DNA of 38,815 nucleotides. It comes from JBBSHJ01 sp038253135 (GTDB taxonomy: Bacteria; Actinomycetota; Actinomycetes; Mycobacteriales; QHCD01). Below the pieces are notes generated by a model. It did no database searches, was not told the DNA's origin, and worked only from the letters and a program-made list of their open reading frames with translations. The stretch lies in assembly GCA_038253135.1 (NCBI GenBank), contig JBBSHJ010000024.1, positions 1 through 38,815 on the forward strand. Reading direction: 5' to 3'. The translations under genes and the position numbers were made by a program. Below, one piece after another: positions 8,334-16,583 of this stretch; the first letter of the stretch is position 1, and each line of letters opens with the position of its first letter.

Positions 8334-8647
8334 AGGTGGGCTCCCGAGATCTGGCGTGCCGCGACGGTATCCGGTGGGACCGACACAGCGACAGGAGCTG
8401 GCTGCGGACCGTGCGACCGGTCCACGCTAACAACCGCGCGAAGTCGTGAAACCGTTTTCCTGGCCGCCGCCGAGCACCGGGCCGGGTGGACCCGACCGCC
8501 GGCGGGCGACACGCCGTACCGTGCCCCCCGTCCGACACGCCGAGCCGGCACGACACGCGATCGAGCCGGCTGGGCCGGTGTCCCCGGGTCGGGGTAGAAA
8601 GGGAGATCCGAGACAGCGACGTAGCGACGCGGGAGGTCGAGTCACAG
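8334..8647. other. Divergent 314-bp spacer between the ABC exporter and dnaE
   Basis: No gene was supported here; the open frames are GC-rich shadows. On the minus strand TAGCGT (8429-8424) is a possible -10 box for the exporter operon. A short imperfect palindrome lies near 8446-8458 (GAAACCGTTTTC). On the plus strand GGGAGG at 8631-8636 serves as the dnaE ribosome-binding site. No convincing dnaE promoter could be picked by eye. Confidence 0.5.
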
Positions 8648-11600
8648 GTGCCGCCCGGCAGTCCGGCCGACGGGTCATTCGTCCACCTGCACGTGCACAC
8701 CGAGTACTCCATGCTCGACGGCGCGGCGAAGGTCGAACCGCTGTTCGCCGAGGTGCAGCGGCTCGGCATGCCGGCGGTGGGCTTGACCGACCACGGCAAC
8801 ATGTACGGCGCCTACTCGTTCTTCAGCGAGGCCAAGGCCACCGGCATCAAGCCGATCATCGGCATCGAGGCCTACGTCGCGCCGGAGAGCCGGTTCCACA
8901 AGAAGCCGGTCTTCTGGGGCCGCTCCGGGCAGGGCAGCGCCGACGAGTTCGGCGAGGGTGGCGATGTCTCCGGCCGCGGCGCCTACACCCACCTGACGAT
9001 GCTGGCCGAGACCGCGCAGGGGCTGCGCAACCTGTTCCGCCTGTCCAGCCTCGCCTCGATGGAGGGCTTCTACAGCAGGCCCCGGATGGACCGCGAGCTG
9101 ATCGCGCAGCACGCCGAAGGCATCATCGCCACCACCGGGTGCCCCTCGGGTGAGGTCCAGACCCGGTTGCGGCTCGGGCAGGCCGACCAGGCGCTCGAGG
9201 CCGCCGCGACCTACCGCGACATCTTCGGGCCGGACAACTTCTTCCTCGAGCTGATGGACCACGGCCTCGCCATCGAGCGGTCGGTGCGCCAGGGACTGCT
9301 GGACATCGCCCGCAAGCTCGACCTGCGACCGATCGCGACCAATGACTCGCACTACGTCACGCAGGACCAGGCGACCATGCACGAGGCGCTGCTGTGCGTG
9401 CAGTCCGGGCGAACCCTCACCGATCCCAAGCGGTTCAAGCTCGACGGCGACGGCTACTACCTCAAGTCCGCCGGCGCGATGCGCGCGCTTTTCGACGACG
9501 CGGTCCCCGGAGCCGCCGACAACACCCTGCTGGTCGCCGAGCGCGTCCAGAGCTACGACGAGGTGTTCTCCTTCGTCGACCGGTGGCCACGTGTCACGCT
9601 TCCCCCTGGCGAGACCGCGGAAAGCATGCTGCGCAAGGAAGTAGCGCAATTCTCGCGCGACCTCTTCCCGGACGGCCTGCCGTCCGATTACCAGGAGCGG
9701 GCCGAGCGGGAACTCGGACTCATCACCCAGATGGGTTTCGCGTCCTATTTCCTTGTCGTCGGCGATCTGGTGCGCTGGGCCAAGGCCAGGGGAATCATGG
9801 TCGGCCCAGGACGCGGATCAGCGACCGGCTCATTGGTGTCCTATCTCCTTCGCATCACCGGACTCGATCCCATCGAGCATTCGTTGCTCTTCGAGCGCTT
9901 CATCAATCCCGAGCGGGTCGAGCCGCCCGACATCGACCTCGACTTCGACGACCGGCGCCGCGGGGAGGTGCTGCGCTACACGATCGACAAGTACGGCGCC
10001 GAGAACGTCGCGCAGGTCATCACCTTCGGCACGATCAAGACCAAGGCCGCGCTCAAGGACGCGGCGCGGGTGTTGCACGGTCCGCCCGGCTTCGCGATCG
10101 CCGACCGGATCTCGCGCGAGCTGCCGCCGCCGATCATGGCCAAGGACATCCCGCTCGGCGGCATCGTCGACTCGCGGCACGAGCGCTACGCCGAGGCCAC
10201 CAAGGTCCGCGAGCTGATCCAGACCGACGCCGAGGCCAGAAAGATCTTCGAGACCGCCCGCGGGCTCGAGGGCATGATCCGCAACGCCGGTGTGCACGCC
10301 TGCGCGGTGATCCTCTCGTCCCAGCCGCTGCTGGACGTCGTACCACTGTGGCAGCGCGACGACGGATCCATCATCACCGGCTGGGACTACCCGTCGTGTC
10401 TGGCCGTCGGGCTGCTGAAGATGGACTTCCTCGGCCTCTCCAACAACACGATCATCGGCGATGCGGTGCGCAACATCAAAGCCAACCGCGAAACGGAGAT
10501 CGATCTCGACGGGTTGCCGCTCGACGATGCGAAGACCTACGAGCTGCTCTCGTCCGGGCAGTGCCTGGGAATCTTCCAGCTCGACAGTCCTGGCGTGCGC
10601 ACCCTCATGCGCCGCATCGCTCCCACAAAATTCGGTGACCTCTCCGCGGGCATCGCGCTTTACCGGCCCGGACCGATGGATGCGGGCACGCACAATGCCT
10701 ACGCCGACCGCAACAACGGTCGCGAGTCGATCACGCCCATTCATCCCGAGCTCGGTGAGGCGCTCGAGCCGGTCCTCGGCGAGACCTACCAGCTGGTCGT
10801 CTACCAGGAGCAGGTCATGGCCGTGGCCCAACGGCTGGCCGGCTATACGCTCGGTGGCGCGGACATTCTGCGCCGCGCGATGGGCAAGAAGAAAAAGAAT
10901 GTCCTCGACGCGGAATACGTGAAGTTCCGCGATGGGATGGCGGCCAACGGGTACTCGGCCCAGGCCACGGAGGCCGTGTGGAATATCCTCTTGCCCTTTG
11001 CCGGCTACGGCTTCAACAAGTCGCACTCCGCGGGCTACGCGATAGTCGCCTACCAGACGGCGTACCTGAAGGCCAATTACCCGGCCGAGTTCATGGCCGC
11101 ACTTCTCACTGCCAACGCCGACAACAAGGACAAGCTGGCCGTCTACCTCGCCGAGTGCCGGCGGATGGGCATCACCGTGCTGCCGCCGGATGTCAACGAT
11201 TCGCGAGCCGAATTCGCCGCGGTCGGCAACGACATCCGTTTCGGCCTGACGGCGGTCCGCAACGTCGGATCCAATGTCGTGGCCTCCCTGATAGCGACGC
11301 GGGAGGACAAGGGCAAGTACGTCGACTTCGCCGACTTCCTGCGCAAGGTCGAGGCGGTGGCGTGCAACAAGAAGGTCGTCGAGTCACTGGTCAAGGCCGG
11401 CGCGTTCGACTCGCTCGGGCATTCCCGCAAGGGCCTCGCCCAGGTGCACATGGAGGCCATCGACTCCTGCCTGTCGATCAAGCGGTCCGAGGCGATCGGG
11501 CAGTTCGACCTCTTCGCCGACCTCGACCCCTCGGCCGCCGGTGACGGTATGGCCGCCTCGTTCGAGATCGTCGTGCCCGACGGGGAGTGGGCCAAGACCG

Positions 11601-12271
11601 ACAAGCTCGCCTACGAGCGCGACATGCTCGGGCTCTATGTCTCTGACCACCCGCTCTTCGGCCTCGAGCACGTGTTGTCGCGGGCCTGCGATGACAGCAT
11701 CGCGGACCTTGTGAGCGCCGGGTCCGAGGAGAGCGAGGACGGCTCGCTCGGCGCCGACCGGCCCGACAGCGGATTGCGGTCGCGCCAGGCGGTGCGGATC
11801 GCCGGCATCCTGTCGTCGGTGACCCGCCGGATCACGCGCGCGGGTGAGCCGTGGGCCCAGGCGACCGTCGAGGATCTCGGCGGCTCGATCGACGTGCTCT
11901 TCTTCCCCAAGACCTATGCCGGGCTCGGTATGCAGATCGTCGAGGACGCCATCGTGACGATCGACGGGTTCCTCGATCGCCGGGACGACACGCCTAAGGT
12001 CGTGGCCCGCGACCTCACGCCCGTCGACGTCACCGTCGGCACGTCCGGTCCGGTCGTGATCTCGATGGCGACCGCGCGGTGCACGGAGCCGACGGTGGCC
12101 CGACTCAAGGACATCCTGTCGGCGCACCCTGGCACCACCGAGGTGCGGCTGGCGCTGCAGAGTCCGTCGCGGACCACCGTTGTCCGGGTCGCCGACAACC
12201 TCCGGGTGGCACCGACCGGCTCGCTGATGGGCGACCTCAAGGCGCTGCTCGGTCCGTCCTGCATCACATGA
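8648..12271 (+). CDS. dnaE: DNA polymerase III alpha subunit
   Basis: Replicative polymerase catalytic subunit, 1207 aa from GTG 8648, close to actinobacterial DnaE1 length. The N-terminal PHP domain begins FVHLHVHTEYSMLDG and retains its metal-binding His/Asp residues. The palm holds PPDIDLDFDD with catalytic Asp430 and Asp432, and the third-Asp region is LLKMDFLGL. Helix-hairpin-helix and beta-binding regions follow, and an OB fold near residues 1040-1130 (RIAGILSSVTRRIT) is present. GTG 8648 was chosen because GGGAGG lies 11 bases upstream and the product begins just before the conserved FVHLHVHTEY; further upstream codons add unconserved sequence. It could be co-transcribed with the membrane-protein gene that follows. 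Confidence 0.97.
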   Translation: MPPGSPADGSFVHLHVHTEYSMLDGAAKVEPLFAEVQRLGMPAVGLTDHGNMYGAYSFFSEAKATGIKPIIGIEAYVAPESRFHKKPVFWGRSGQGSADEFGEGGDVSGRGAYTHLTMLAETAQGLRNLFRLSSLASMEGFYSRPRMDRELIAQHAEGIIATTGCPSGEVQTRLRLGQADQALEAAATYRDIFGPDNFFLELMDHGLAIERSVRQGLLDIARKLDLRPIATNDSHYVTQDQATMHEALLCVQSGRTLTDPKRFKLDGDGYYLKSAGAMRALFDDAVPGAADNTLLVAERVQSYDEVFSFVDRWPRVTLPPGETAESMLRKEVAQFSRDLFPDGLPSDYQERAERELGLITQMGFASYFLVVGDLVRWAKARGIMVGPGRGSATGSLVSYLLRITGLDPIEHSLLFERFINPERVEPPDIDLDFDDRRRGEVLRYTIDKYGAENVAQVITFGTIKTKAALKDAARVLHGPPGFAIADRISRELPPPIMAKDIPLGGIVDSRHERYAEATKVRELIQTDAEARKIFETARGLEGMIRNAGVHACAVILSSQPLLDVVPLWQRDDGSIITGWDYPSCLAVGLLKMDFLGLSNNTIIGDAVRNIKANRETEIDLDGLPLDDAKTYELLSSGQCLGIFQLDSPGVRTLMRRIAPTKFGDLSAGIALYRPGPMDAGTHNAYADRNNGRESITPIHPELGEALEPVLGETYQLVVYQEQVMAVAQRLAGYTLGGADILRRAMGKKKKNVLDAEYVKFRDGMAANGYSAQATEAVWNILLPFAGYGFNKSHSAGYAIVAYQTAYLKANYPAEFMAALLTANADNKDKLAVYLAECRRMGITVLPPDVNDSRAEFAAVGNDIRFGLTAVRNVGSNVVASLIATREDKGKYVDFADFLRKVEAVACNKKVVESLVKAGAFDSLGHSRKGLAQVHMEAIDSCLSIKRSEAIGQFDLFADLDPSAAGDGMAASFEIVVPDGEWAKTDKLAYERDMLGLYVSDHPLFGLEHVLSRACDDSIADLVSAGSEESEDGSLGADRPDSGLRSRQAVRIAGILSSVTRRITRAGEPWAQATVEDLGGSIDVLFFPKTYAGLGMQIVEDAIVTIDGFLDRRDDTPKVVARDLTPVDVTVGTSGPVVISMATARCTEPTVARLKDILSAHPGTTEVRLALQSPSRTTVVRVADNLRVAPTGSLMGDLKALLGPSCIT

Positions 12272-12321
12272 TCGCCGGCGCGCGCGCCGGTGCGGCGGCA
12301 CCGCCCGCCCGGGCGGTTTGC

Positions 12322-12327
12322 CAGACT
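12322..12327 (+). promoter_or_regulatory. Leaderless-type -10 box of the four-TM protein
   Basis: CAGACT ends 6 bases before GTG 12334. The spacing matches other leaderless-type starts in this window and favours GTG 12334 over ATG 12268. Confidence 0.4.
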
Positions 12328-12333
12328 GGGCCT

Positions 12334-12996
12334 GTGACAGTTCAGCCCGGTGACGGGCCGGCGACGACCGCGCCCGCGGCCTACGCCGCCCCACCGGCCG
12401 CGGCGCCGACCGGCTGGCGGGCGATCGCCCCCCACTGGCAGGAAGTCGCCGCCGCAGCCGCCCTGCTCCTCGGGCTCGCGGTGGTGGGCGTCCTCGCCGG
12501 TCTGGTGTGGAACGCGATCAGCCCGCGGGTCACCTACACGATCGTCAGCAAGGGCCAGGGCGTGGCCGACGAGATCAGCGAGGCGGCGTTCAGCCAGGAC
12601 GGCTGGTTCATCGTGATCGGGCTGGTCATCGGGATCGCGGCGGGCCTCACGGCGTGGCGCGTCAAGCGGGCGCGCGGCCCGCTGGCGCTGGTGGCGCTTG
12701 GCGTCTCCGCGCTGCTGGGCGCCTACCTGGCCCGGCGGATCGGCCTGGCGGCCGGGAACGATCCGAGCAAGGCCGAGACCGCACGGATCTTCAACCAAGT
12801 CGGCGCGCACCTGCAAAAGCCGCTGCAGATGCGCACCAGGGTCGACCTGCTCGCCGAGCCGACCGCCGCCGTGGTGACCTACCTGCTGTGCCTCGGCTTC
12901 TCCTCGTGGGGTCTGACCCATCGCGGCGCCTGGCGGTCGAGGCTGCACGGCCGCGGTCCTGGGCCGCCGGCGCCGGCTGCGGATGAGCGCCCGTGA
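12334..12996 (+). CDS. Putative four-TM membrane protein (DUF2567-like)
   Basis: The 220-aa protein has a Pro/Ala-rich N-terminus and four predicted transmembrane helices, near residues 32-56 (AAALLLGLAVVGVLAGLVW), 90-108, 112-132 and 172-190. A polar loop lies between helices 1 and 2 (YTIVSKGQGVADEISEAAFSQDGWF). This layout resembles the actinobacterial DUF2567 family, but the assignment is by pattern only. GTG 12334 was chosen because a -10-like box sits 6 bases upstream. ATG 12268 overlaps the dnaE stop (ATGA) and would add 22 residues. Its stop overlaps the nucleoside hydrolase GTG, so those two are coupled. The function is unknown. Confidence 0.75.
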   Translation: MTVQPGDGPATTAPAAYAAPPAAAPTGWRAIAPHWQEVAAAAALLLGLAVVGVLAGLVWNAISPRVTYTIVSKGQGVADEISEAAFSQDGWFIVIGLVIGIAAGLTAWRVKRARGPLALVALGVSALLGAYLARRIGLAAGNDPSKAETARIFNQVGAHLQKPLQMRTRVDLLAEPTAAVVTYLLCLGFSSWGLTHRGAWRSRLHGRGPGPPAPAADERP

Positions 12997-13907
12997 GCGC
13001 GCCGCCCCTGCCTGCGGCCGGTCGGGTGCGGATGGTCCTCGACACGGACACGGACAACGAGATCGACGACCAGTACGCGCTGGTTTACGCGCTGCTATCC
13101 CCGGAACGCCTGGCGGTCGAGGCGGTGTACGCCGCGCCGTACCACAACCGGCGCTCGACCGGACCCGCCGACGGGATGCGGCGCAGCCGCGCGGAGATCG
13201 ATCGCGTGCTCGACCGGCTCGCCCTCGATCCGCGTACGCCGGTCCACGACGGCGCGACGGGCTGGCTCACCGGTGCGAGGCCCGTGCCGACCGAGGCGAC
13301 GGACGATCTGATCGCGCGGGCGCTGGCGCCGGCGGAAGGACCGCTGTACGTCGTGGCCATCGGTGCGCCGACCAACGTCGCGACGGCGTTGCGGCTGGAG
13401 CCGGCGATCGCGGACCGGATCGTGGTGGTGTGGCTGGGTGGGAACCCGGCGACGTGGCCGAGCGCGCGCGAATTCAACCTGCAGCAAGACCTCGAGGCGT
13501 CGTGCGAGCTGTTCGATTCCGGCGTCGGTCTGGTCCACGTGCCCTGCATCAACGTCACCGAGCACCTGCGGACGACCCGCGCCGAGATCGACCGGTACGT
13601 CCGCCCAGCGGGCGCCGTGGGGCGCTATCTCGCCGGCATCTTCGACGATCAGGTGCCCGATCGGCCGGGGCGGTCCAAGGAGATCTGGGACCTCGGCCCG
13701 GTGGCCTGGCTGGTCGATCCGTCGAGCACGTCGTCCGTGTGCCTGCCCAGTCCGCGGCCGGTGGCCGACGGGGACGGGATCCGGTGGGAGCAGGGTGGCT
13801 CCCTGCCCGGACCGGGCGGTGCCGGGCGGCACGAGATCCGGGAGATCACCCGCATCAACCGGGATCGGGTCTTCGCCGACCTGTTCGCCAAGCTTGCCGC
13901 CGGCTGA
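12993..13907 (+). CDS. Nucleoside hydrolase (inosine-uridine hydrolase family)
   Basis: Hydrolyses the N-glycosidic bond of ribonucleosides; 304 aa, the family's usual length. The N-terminal calcium/ribose motif reads DTDTDNEIDDQYAL (residues 17-30), a slightly longer variant of the classical DTDxGxDD. The mid-protein EFNLQQDLEA and the C-terminal DLGPVAWLVDP, carrying the late calcium-binding Asp, also match. The GTG start overlaps the preceding stop (GTGA). The variant N-terminal loop points to a subgroup distinct from IunH/RihA, so substrate preference is open. Confidence 0.88.
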   Translation: MSAPPLPAAGRVRMVLDTDTDNEIDDQYALVYALLSPERLAVEAVYAAPYHNRRSTGPADGMRRSRAEIDRVLDRLALDPRTPVHDGATGWLTGARPVPTEATDDLIARALAPAEGPLYVVAIGAPTNVATALRLEPAIADRIVVVWLGGNPATWPSAREFNLQQDLEASCELFDSGVGLVHVPCINVTEHLRTTRAEIDRYVRPAGAVGRYLAGIFDDQVPDRPGRSKEIWDLGPVAWLVDPSSTSSVCLPSPRPVADGDGIRWEQGGSLPGPGGAGRHEIREITRINRDRVFADLFAKLAAG

Positions 13908-13966
13908 GCCCATCCCCCGGCGTCCGGGGCGGATGCGGGCTGTCTGTGGACGGCGCTCTGAGTTGT

Positions 13967-13986
13967 GGACGGGCGTGCACCCGTCC
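13967..13986. terminator. Hairpin between convergent genes
   Basis: GGACGGG (13967-13973) pairs perfectly with CCCGTCC (13980-13986) around a CGTGCA loop, between the convergent nucleoside hydrolase and MFS genes. A second small hairpin (CCCCGG 13915-13920 with CCGGGG 13924-13929) lies just after the hydrolase stop. No long T-tract follows, as is usual in actinobacteria. Confidence 0.45.
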
Positions 13987-14080
13987 TTCGTCGGCCGCGC
14001 CGAGACCGGCTGAGTGAGCGATCGCGCTTCACCCTCGGGCGGGGTCGCGTCAGGGCGGGCACAGCTCCGTCGGCCAACGC

Positions 14081-15346
14081 TTACGACGCGGCGTTAGCGG
14101 TCGACGCGGACGCCAACATGCTCCGTGCACCCAGGATCGTCGCGGCCGCACAGCTGACGGCGACGGCGATCGCGAAGCCGACGTACGTCGCGGGCAACGA
14201 CCACACCGTCGCCGCCGCACCGGCGAGGACCGCTGGAACCGCCATCGCGGTGTACGACGTCAGGTAGAACGCTGACATCACGCTGCCGCGCTGGGCCGGG
14301 GGGATCACGTGCGAGAGATGCCGCAACGAGCCGCTGAAGGCCATGCCGAAGAACACGCCCACCAGGGCCGATCCGATCATCGACCCGGTCACGGAGTGGG
14401 TCAGCAGCAACGGAATGCTCACCAGCAAGGAAAGCGCTAGCCCCACGTCGCCGACGATCGCGGTCCGCGCCGCCCCGAGGCCGCCGGCGACGATCTGGGC
14501 CGCCGCCGATGCGAGCGCGAATGCCGCCACCACGCCGCCGGTGAAGACCAGCTGGTACCGCCCGGTCTCCGCCGCGGCGAGCCCGGGCACCAGGGAGAGA
14601 TAGACGCCGAGCAGGACCCAGGACGCGCCGGCCCCCGTCGCCGCGAACCAGAAATCGCTGCGGATCGCGACCGGCACGGACGGCCGCGCGAGCTGCACGC
14701 GGCCCCTGATGCGTGCCGTGTGCGTCTCCGGCATCAGCGTCAGCGCGGCCAGCAGGACCGCGGTCAGGACAGCGACGACGGCGTACGGCGTGACCAGCGG
14801 GTGCGGAAGGAGCTGCGCGAGCAGCGCGCAGCCGAAGATGCCCGCGAACATCCCGAGGTTGAAGGCGATCCCGGTGATCTTGCCGCTGCGGGCGCCGGTG
14901 TCGGGCCGGATGTCCAGGAGCGCTGCGCCGCCGGCGACGACCGCCGTCCCGATGGACAGCCCGTGGATGATCCTCGCCACGATCAGTGCGGCGACCCCGC
15001 CGGCGGTCATGAAGACGACGAGACCGACCAGCATGCCCGCCGCCGAGACCAGCAGCGCCGGCTTGCGTCCGACCACGTCGGTCACCGGCCCGGTGACCAG
15101 GATGGCGGCCAGCGCCGCAACGGCGTACACGGCGAAGACGACGGTCAACGTCAACGGAGAAAGCTGCCAGTCGGCGGCGTACGTTCCGTAGAGCGGCGAC
15201 GGCAGGCCCGAGACCGCCAGCGCCAGGCCGAGGAGCACGACGAGCAGGACGAAGGTGCCGGTCCGCCGGCCACGGTCGGACGTCGGGGCGATCCTGGGGG
15301 AGCCGGTCGGCGCGGGCCGGCCGGGTTCGATATTCGTCAAACTCAT
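14081..15346 (-). CDS. MFS transporter
   Basis: The 421-aa major facilitator protein has about twelve hydrophobic segments after a 30-residue polar N-terminus. A conserved loop 2-3 motif is visible (GPVTDVVGRKPALL), matching the family G-x3-D-x2-GR-[KR] pattern. It probably exports a small toxic compound by proton antiport; the substrate is unknown. It is divergent from an ArsR-type regulator, and two matching palindromic operators lie in its promoter and first codons, which strongly suggests repression by that regulator. On the minus strand TACCGT (15358-15353) lies 6 bases before the ATG, so the transcript is probably leaderless. Confidence 0.9.
   Translation of the reverse strand: MSLTNIEPGRPAPTGSPRIAPTSDRGRRTGTFVLLVVLLGLALAVSGLPSPLYGTYAADWQLSPLTLTVVFAVYAVAALAAILVTGPVTDVVGRKPALLVSAAGMLVGLVVFMTAGGVAALIVARIIHGLSIGTAVVAGGAALLDIRPDTGARSGKITGIAFNLGMFAGIFGCALLAQLLPHPLVTPYAVVAVLTAVLLAALTLMPETHTARIRGRVQLARPSVPVAIRSDFWFAATGAGASWVLLGVYLSLVPGLAAAETGRYQLVFTGGVVAAFALASAAAQIVAGGLGAARTAIVGDVGLALSLLVSIPLLLTHSVTGSMIGSALVGVFFGMAFSGSLRHLSHVIPPAQRGSVMSAFYLTSYTAMAVPAVLAGAAATVWSLPATYVGFAIAVAVSCAAATILGARSMLASASTANAAS
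15325..15342. promoter_or_regulatory. Operator 1 of the ArsR-type regulator (within MFS codons 2-8)
   Basis: GTTCGA-TATTCG-TCAAAC is a near-perfect inverted repeat (5 of 6 arm positions) with a 6-bp spacer. It matches operator 2 closely, including flanking bases (GGGTTCGAT at the left, AACT at the right). It covers the start of the MFS coding region. Confidence 0.6.
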
Positions 15347-15352
15347 CGCTCG

Positions 15353-15358
15353 ACGGTA
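15353..15358 (-). promoter_or_regulatory. Leaderless-type -10 box of the MFS gene
   Basis: TACCGT on the minus strand, 6 bases upstream of ATG 15346. Operator 2 covers the expected -35 position. Confidence 0.45.
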
Positions 15359-15364
15359 GCACGG

Positions 15365-15382
15365 GTTCGATCATTGTCGAAC
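15365..15382. promoter_or_regulatory. Operator 2 of the ArsR-type regulator
   Basis: GTTCGA-TCATTG-TCGAAC is a perfect 6-bp inverted repeat with a 6-bp spacer, 40 bp centre to centre from operator 1. It covers the -35 to -10 region of the regulator gene and the -35 region of the MFS gene, so one site could control both. Confidence 0.65.
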
Positions 15383-15387
15383 TGAGT

Positions 15388-15393
15388 TATCCT
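15388..15393 (+). promoter_or_regulatory. Leaderless-type -10 box of the ArsR-type gene
   Basis: TATCCT lies exactly 6 bases before ATG 15400. This decides the start against the upstream GTG 15394. Confidence 0.5.
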
Positions 15394-15399
15394 GTGGCG

Positions 15400-15744
15400 A
15401 TGAACACCCTGGCATCCCGCAGCGCCGAGCGTGACCACCTCGCCGAGGATGCGCACCCGGTCGGCACGATTCAGGACGTCCTTTCCGCGCTCAGCGATCC
15501 CATCCGGCTGGAAATGGTGCGCCGGCTCGCGCACGAAGGCGGCCCGGTGCCGTGCGGAAGGCTCTACAGCGGTATCGGCAAGTCGACCGCGAGCCATCAT
15601 TTCAAGATTCTCCGCGCGGCCGGCGTGACCTCCCGCCGCACGATCGACGGCCAGGTGCACCAGCAGCTCGAGGCCGGCACGGTCGATGCCCGGTATCCCG
15701 GCCTGCTCGACTCCGTCATCCGCGCCGTCGGCGGTGCCGCCTAG
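15400..15744 (+). CDS. ArsR-type winged-helix transcriptional regulator
   Basis: The 114-aa protein has an ArsR-like winged helix: IQDVLSALSDPIRLEMVRRLA, then a recognition helix region GIGKSTASHHFKILRAAGV and a wing (TSRRTIDGQVHQQ). No metal-binding CxC motif is present, so it probably senses an organic ligand. It is divergent from the MFS gene and probably represses both genes through the two GTTCGA-N6-TCGAAC-type operators between them. ATG 15400 is favoured by the -10 box 6 bases upstream; GTG 15394 is the longer option. The gene ends 11 bp before the phosphatase start. Confidence 0.87.
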   Translation: MNTLASRSAERDHLAEDAHPVGTIQDVLSALSDPIRLEMVRRLAHEGGPVPCGRLYSGIGKSTASHHFKILRAAGVTSRRTIDGQVHQQLEAGTVDARYPGLLDSVIRAVGGAA

Positions 15745-15747
15745 ACT
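15742..15747 (+). promoter_or_regulatory. Leaderless-type -10 box of the phosphatase gene
   Basis: TAGACT lies 8 bases before GTG 15756 and overlaps the stop codon of the regulator gene. Confidence 0.45.
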
Positions 15748-15755
15748 CTGGCCGC

Positions 15756-16559
15756 GTGAGCGCTGACCCTGACCAGACCGCCGAGCCCCAGACCGCCGAG
15801 CACCCTGCGGCACCGACATCAACCGCTGAGATCGGCGCGGTCGCCGCGGCCGAACGAGACCTCGACTGGCCGGAGTGCCACAACGTCCGCGACGTGGGCG
15901 GCCTCCCGACCATGGACGGTCACTGCATCAAGCGCGGCGCCCTGATCCGGGCCGACTCCCTCAATCGCCTTACCGTGCAAGGGATTGCGGCCGTCAATGC
16001 CGCCGGGGTCAGCCGCATCATCGATCTCCGGCGCCAGACGGAGCAGGGCGTCGCGGCCCACCCCTTCAAGGCCGACCCGCGGTACGTCAACATCCCGGTC
16101 CAGGACCCGGCCGATCCCGACCACCAGTGGATGCCCCTCGACGGCATCTACGCCACGATGCTCGACCTGCGGCCGGACCTCTTCGGCGAGGCGCTGGCCG
16201 CCGTCGCCAACGCGCCGCCCGGCGCCGTCGTGGTGCACTGCGCCGGCGGCAAGGACCGCACCGGCATGATGACCGCGATGGCGCTGTCGGTCGCGGGTGT
16301 CGCCGACGACGTGATCGCCGCCGACTACGCGTTGAGCGAGAAGCGCCTGCGCGAGCAGAGCGCCGCGTACGTCACGACGCTCACCGATGCGAGGCTTCGC
16401 GAGATCGTGTTGCGACTGCAGCCGACGCCGCCGTCGATCATGCTCAGGACGCTGGCGCATCTGCAGGCCACGTACGGCGGTGTGGGCGCCTACCTGCGCA
16501 CGGCGGGTCTGCCCGACGCCCAGCTCCACCAGCTGGGCGACCGGCTGCGCGAGGGCTGA
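15756..16559 (+). CDS. Tyrosine-protein phosphatase (PTP-like, DSP fold)
   Basis: Phosphatase of 267 aa with the Cys-based P-loop HCAGGKDRTG: Cys162 is the nucleophile and Arg168 binds phosphate. The N-terminal NVRDVGG motif (after a 35-residue Ala/Pro/Thr-rich leader) and the DLRR segment are typical of the bacterial family related to M. tuberculosis PtpB and to lipid/tyrosine phosphatases. The Lys in the P-loop (CAGGKDRT) is a feature of PtpB-like dual-specificity or phosphoinositide phosphatases. No signal peptide is visible. GTG 15756 was chosen because a TAGACT box lies 8 bases upstream. The substrate is unknown. Confidence 0.88.
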   Translation: MSADPDQTAEPQTAEHPAAPTSTAEIGAVAAAERDLDWPECHNVRDVGGLPTMDGHCIKRGALIRADSLNRLTVQGIAAVNAAGVSRIIDLRRQTEQGVAAHPFKADPRYVNIPVQDPADPDHQWMPLDGIYATMLDLRPDLFGEALAAVANAPPGAVVVHCAGGKDRTGMMTAMALSVAGVADDVIAADYALSEKRLREQSAAYVTTLTDARLREIVLRLQPTPPSIMLRTLAHLQATYGGVGAYLRTAGLPDAQLHQLGDRLREG

Positions 16560-16582
16560 CCGGCCGGCGCGATCCGGGCCGG
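16560..16582. terminator. GC hairpin between convergent genes
   Basis: CCGGCC (16560-16565) and GGCCGG (16577-16582) form a 6-bp stem with an 11-base loop. It starts directly after the phosphatase stop and just before the convergent LON-domain gene end. It may serve both genes. Confidence 0.35.
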
Positions 16583-16583
16583 C

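Noticed and set aside
8486..8647. Longer N-terminus for DnaE
   Set aside because: The extra 54 codons are unlike DnaE starts, whereas GTG 8648 has a ribosome-binding site and leads directly to FVHLHVHTEY.
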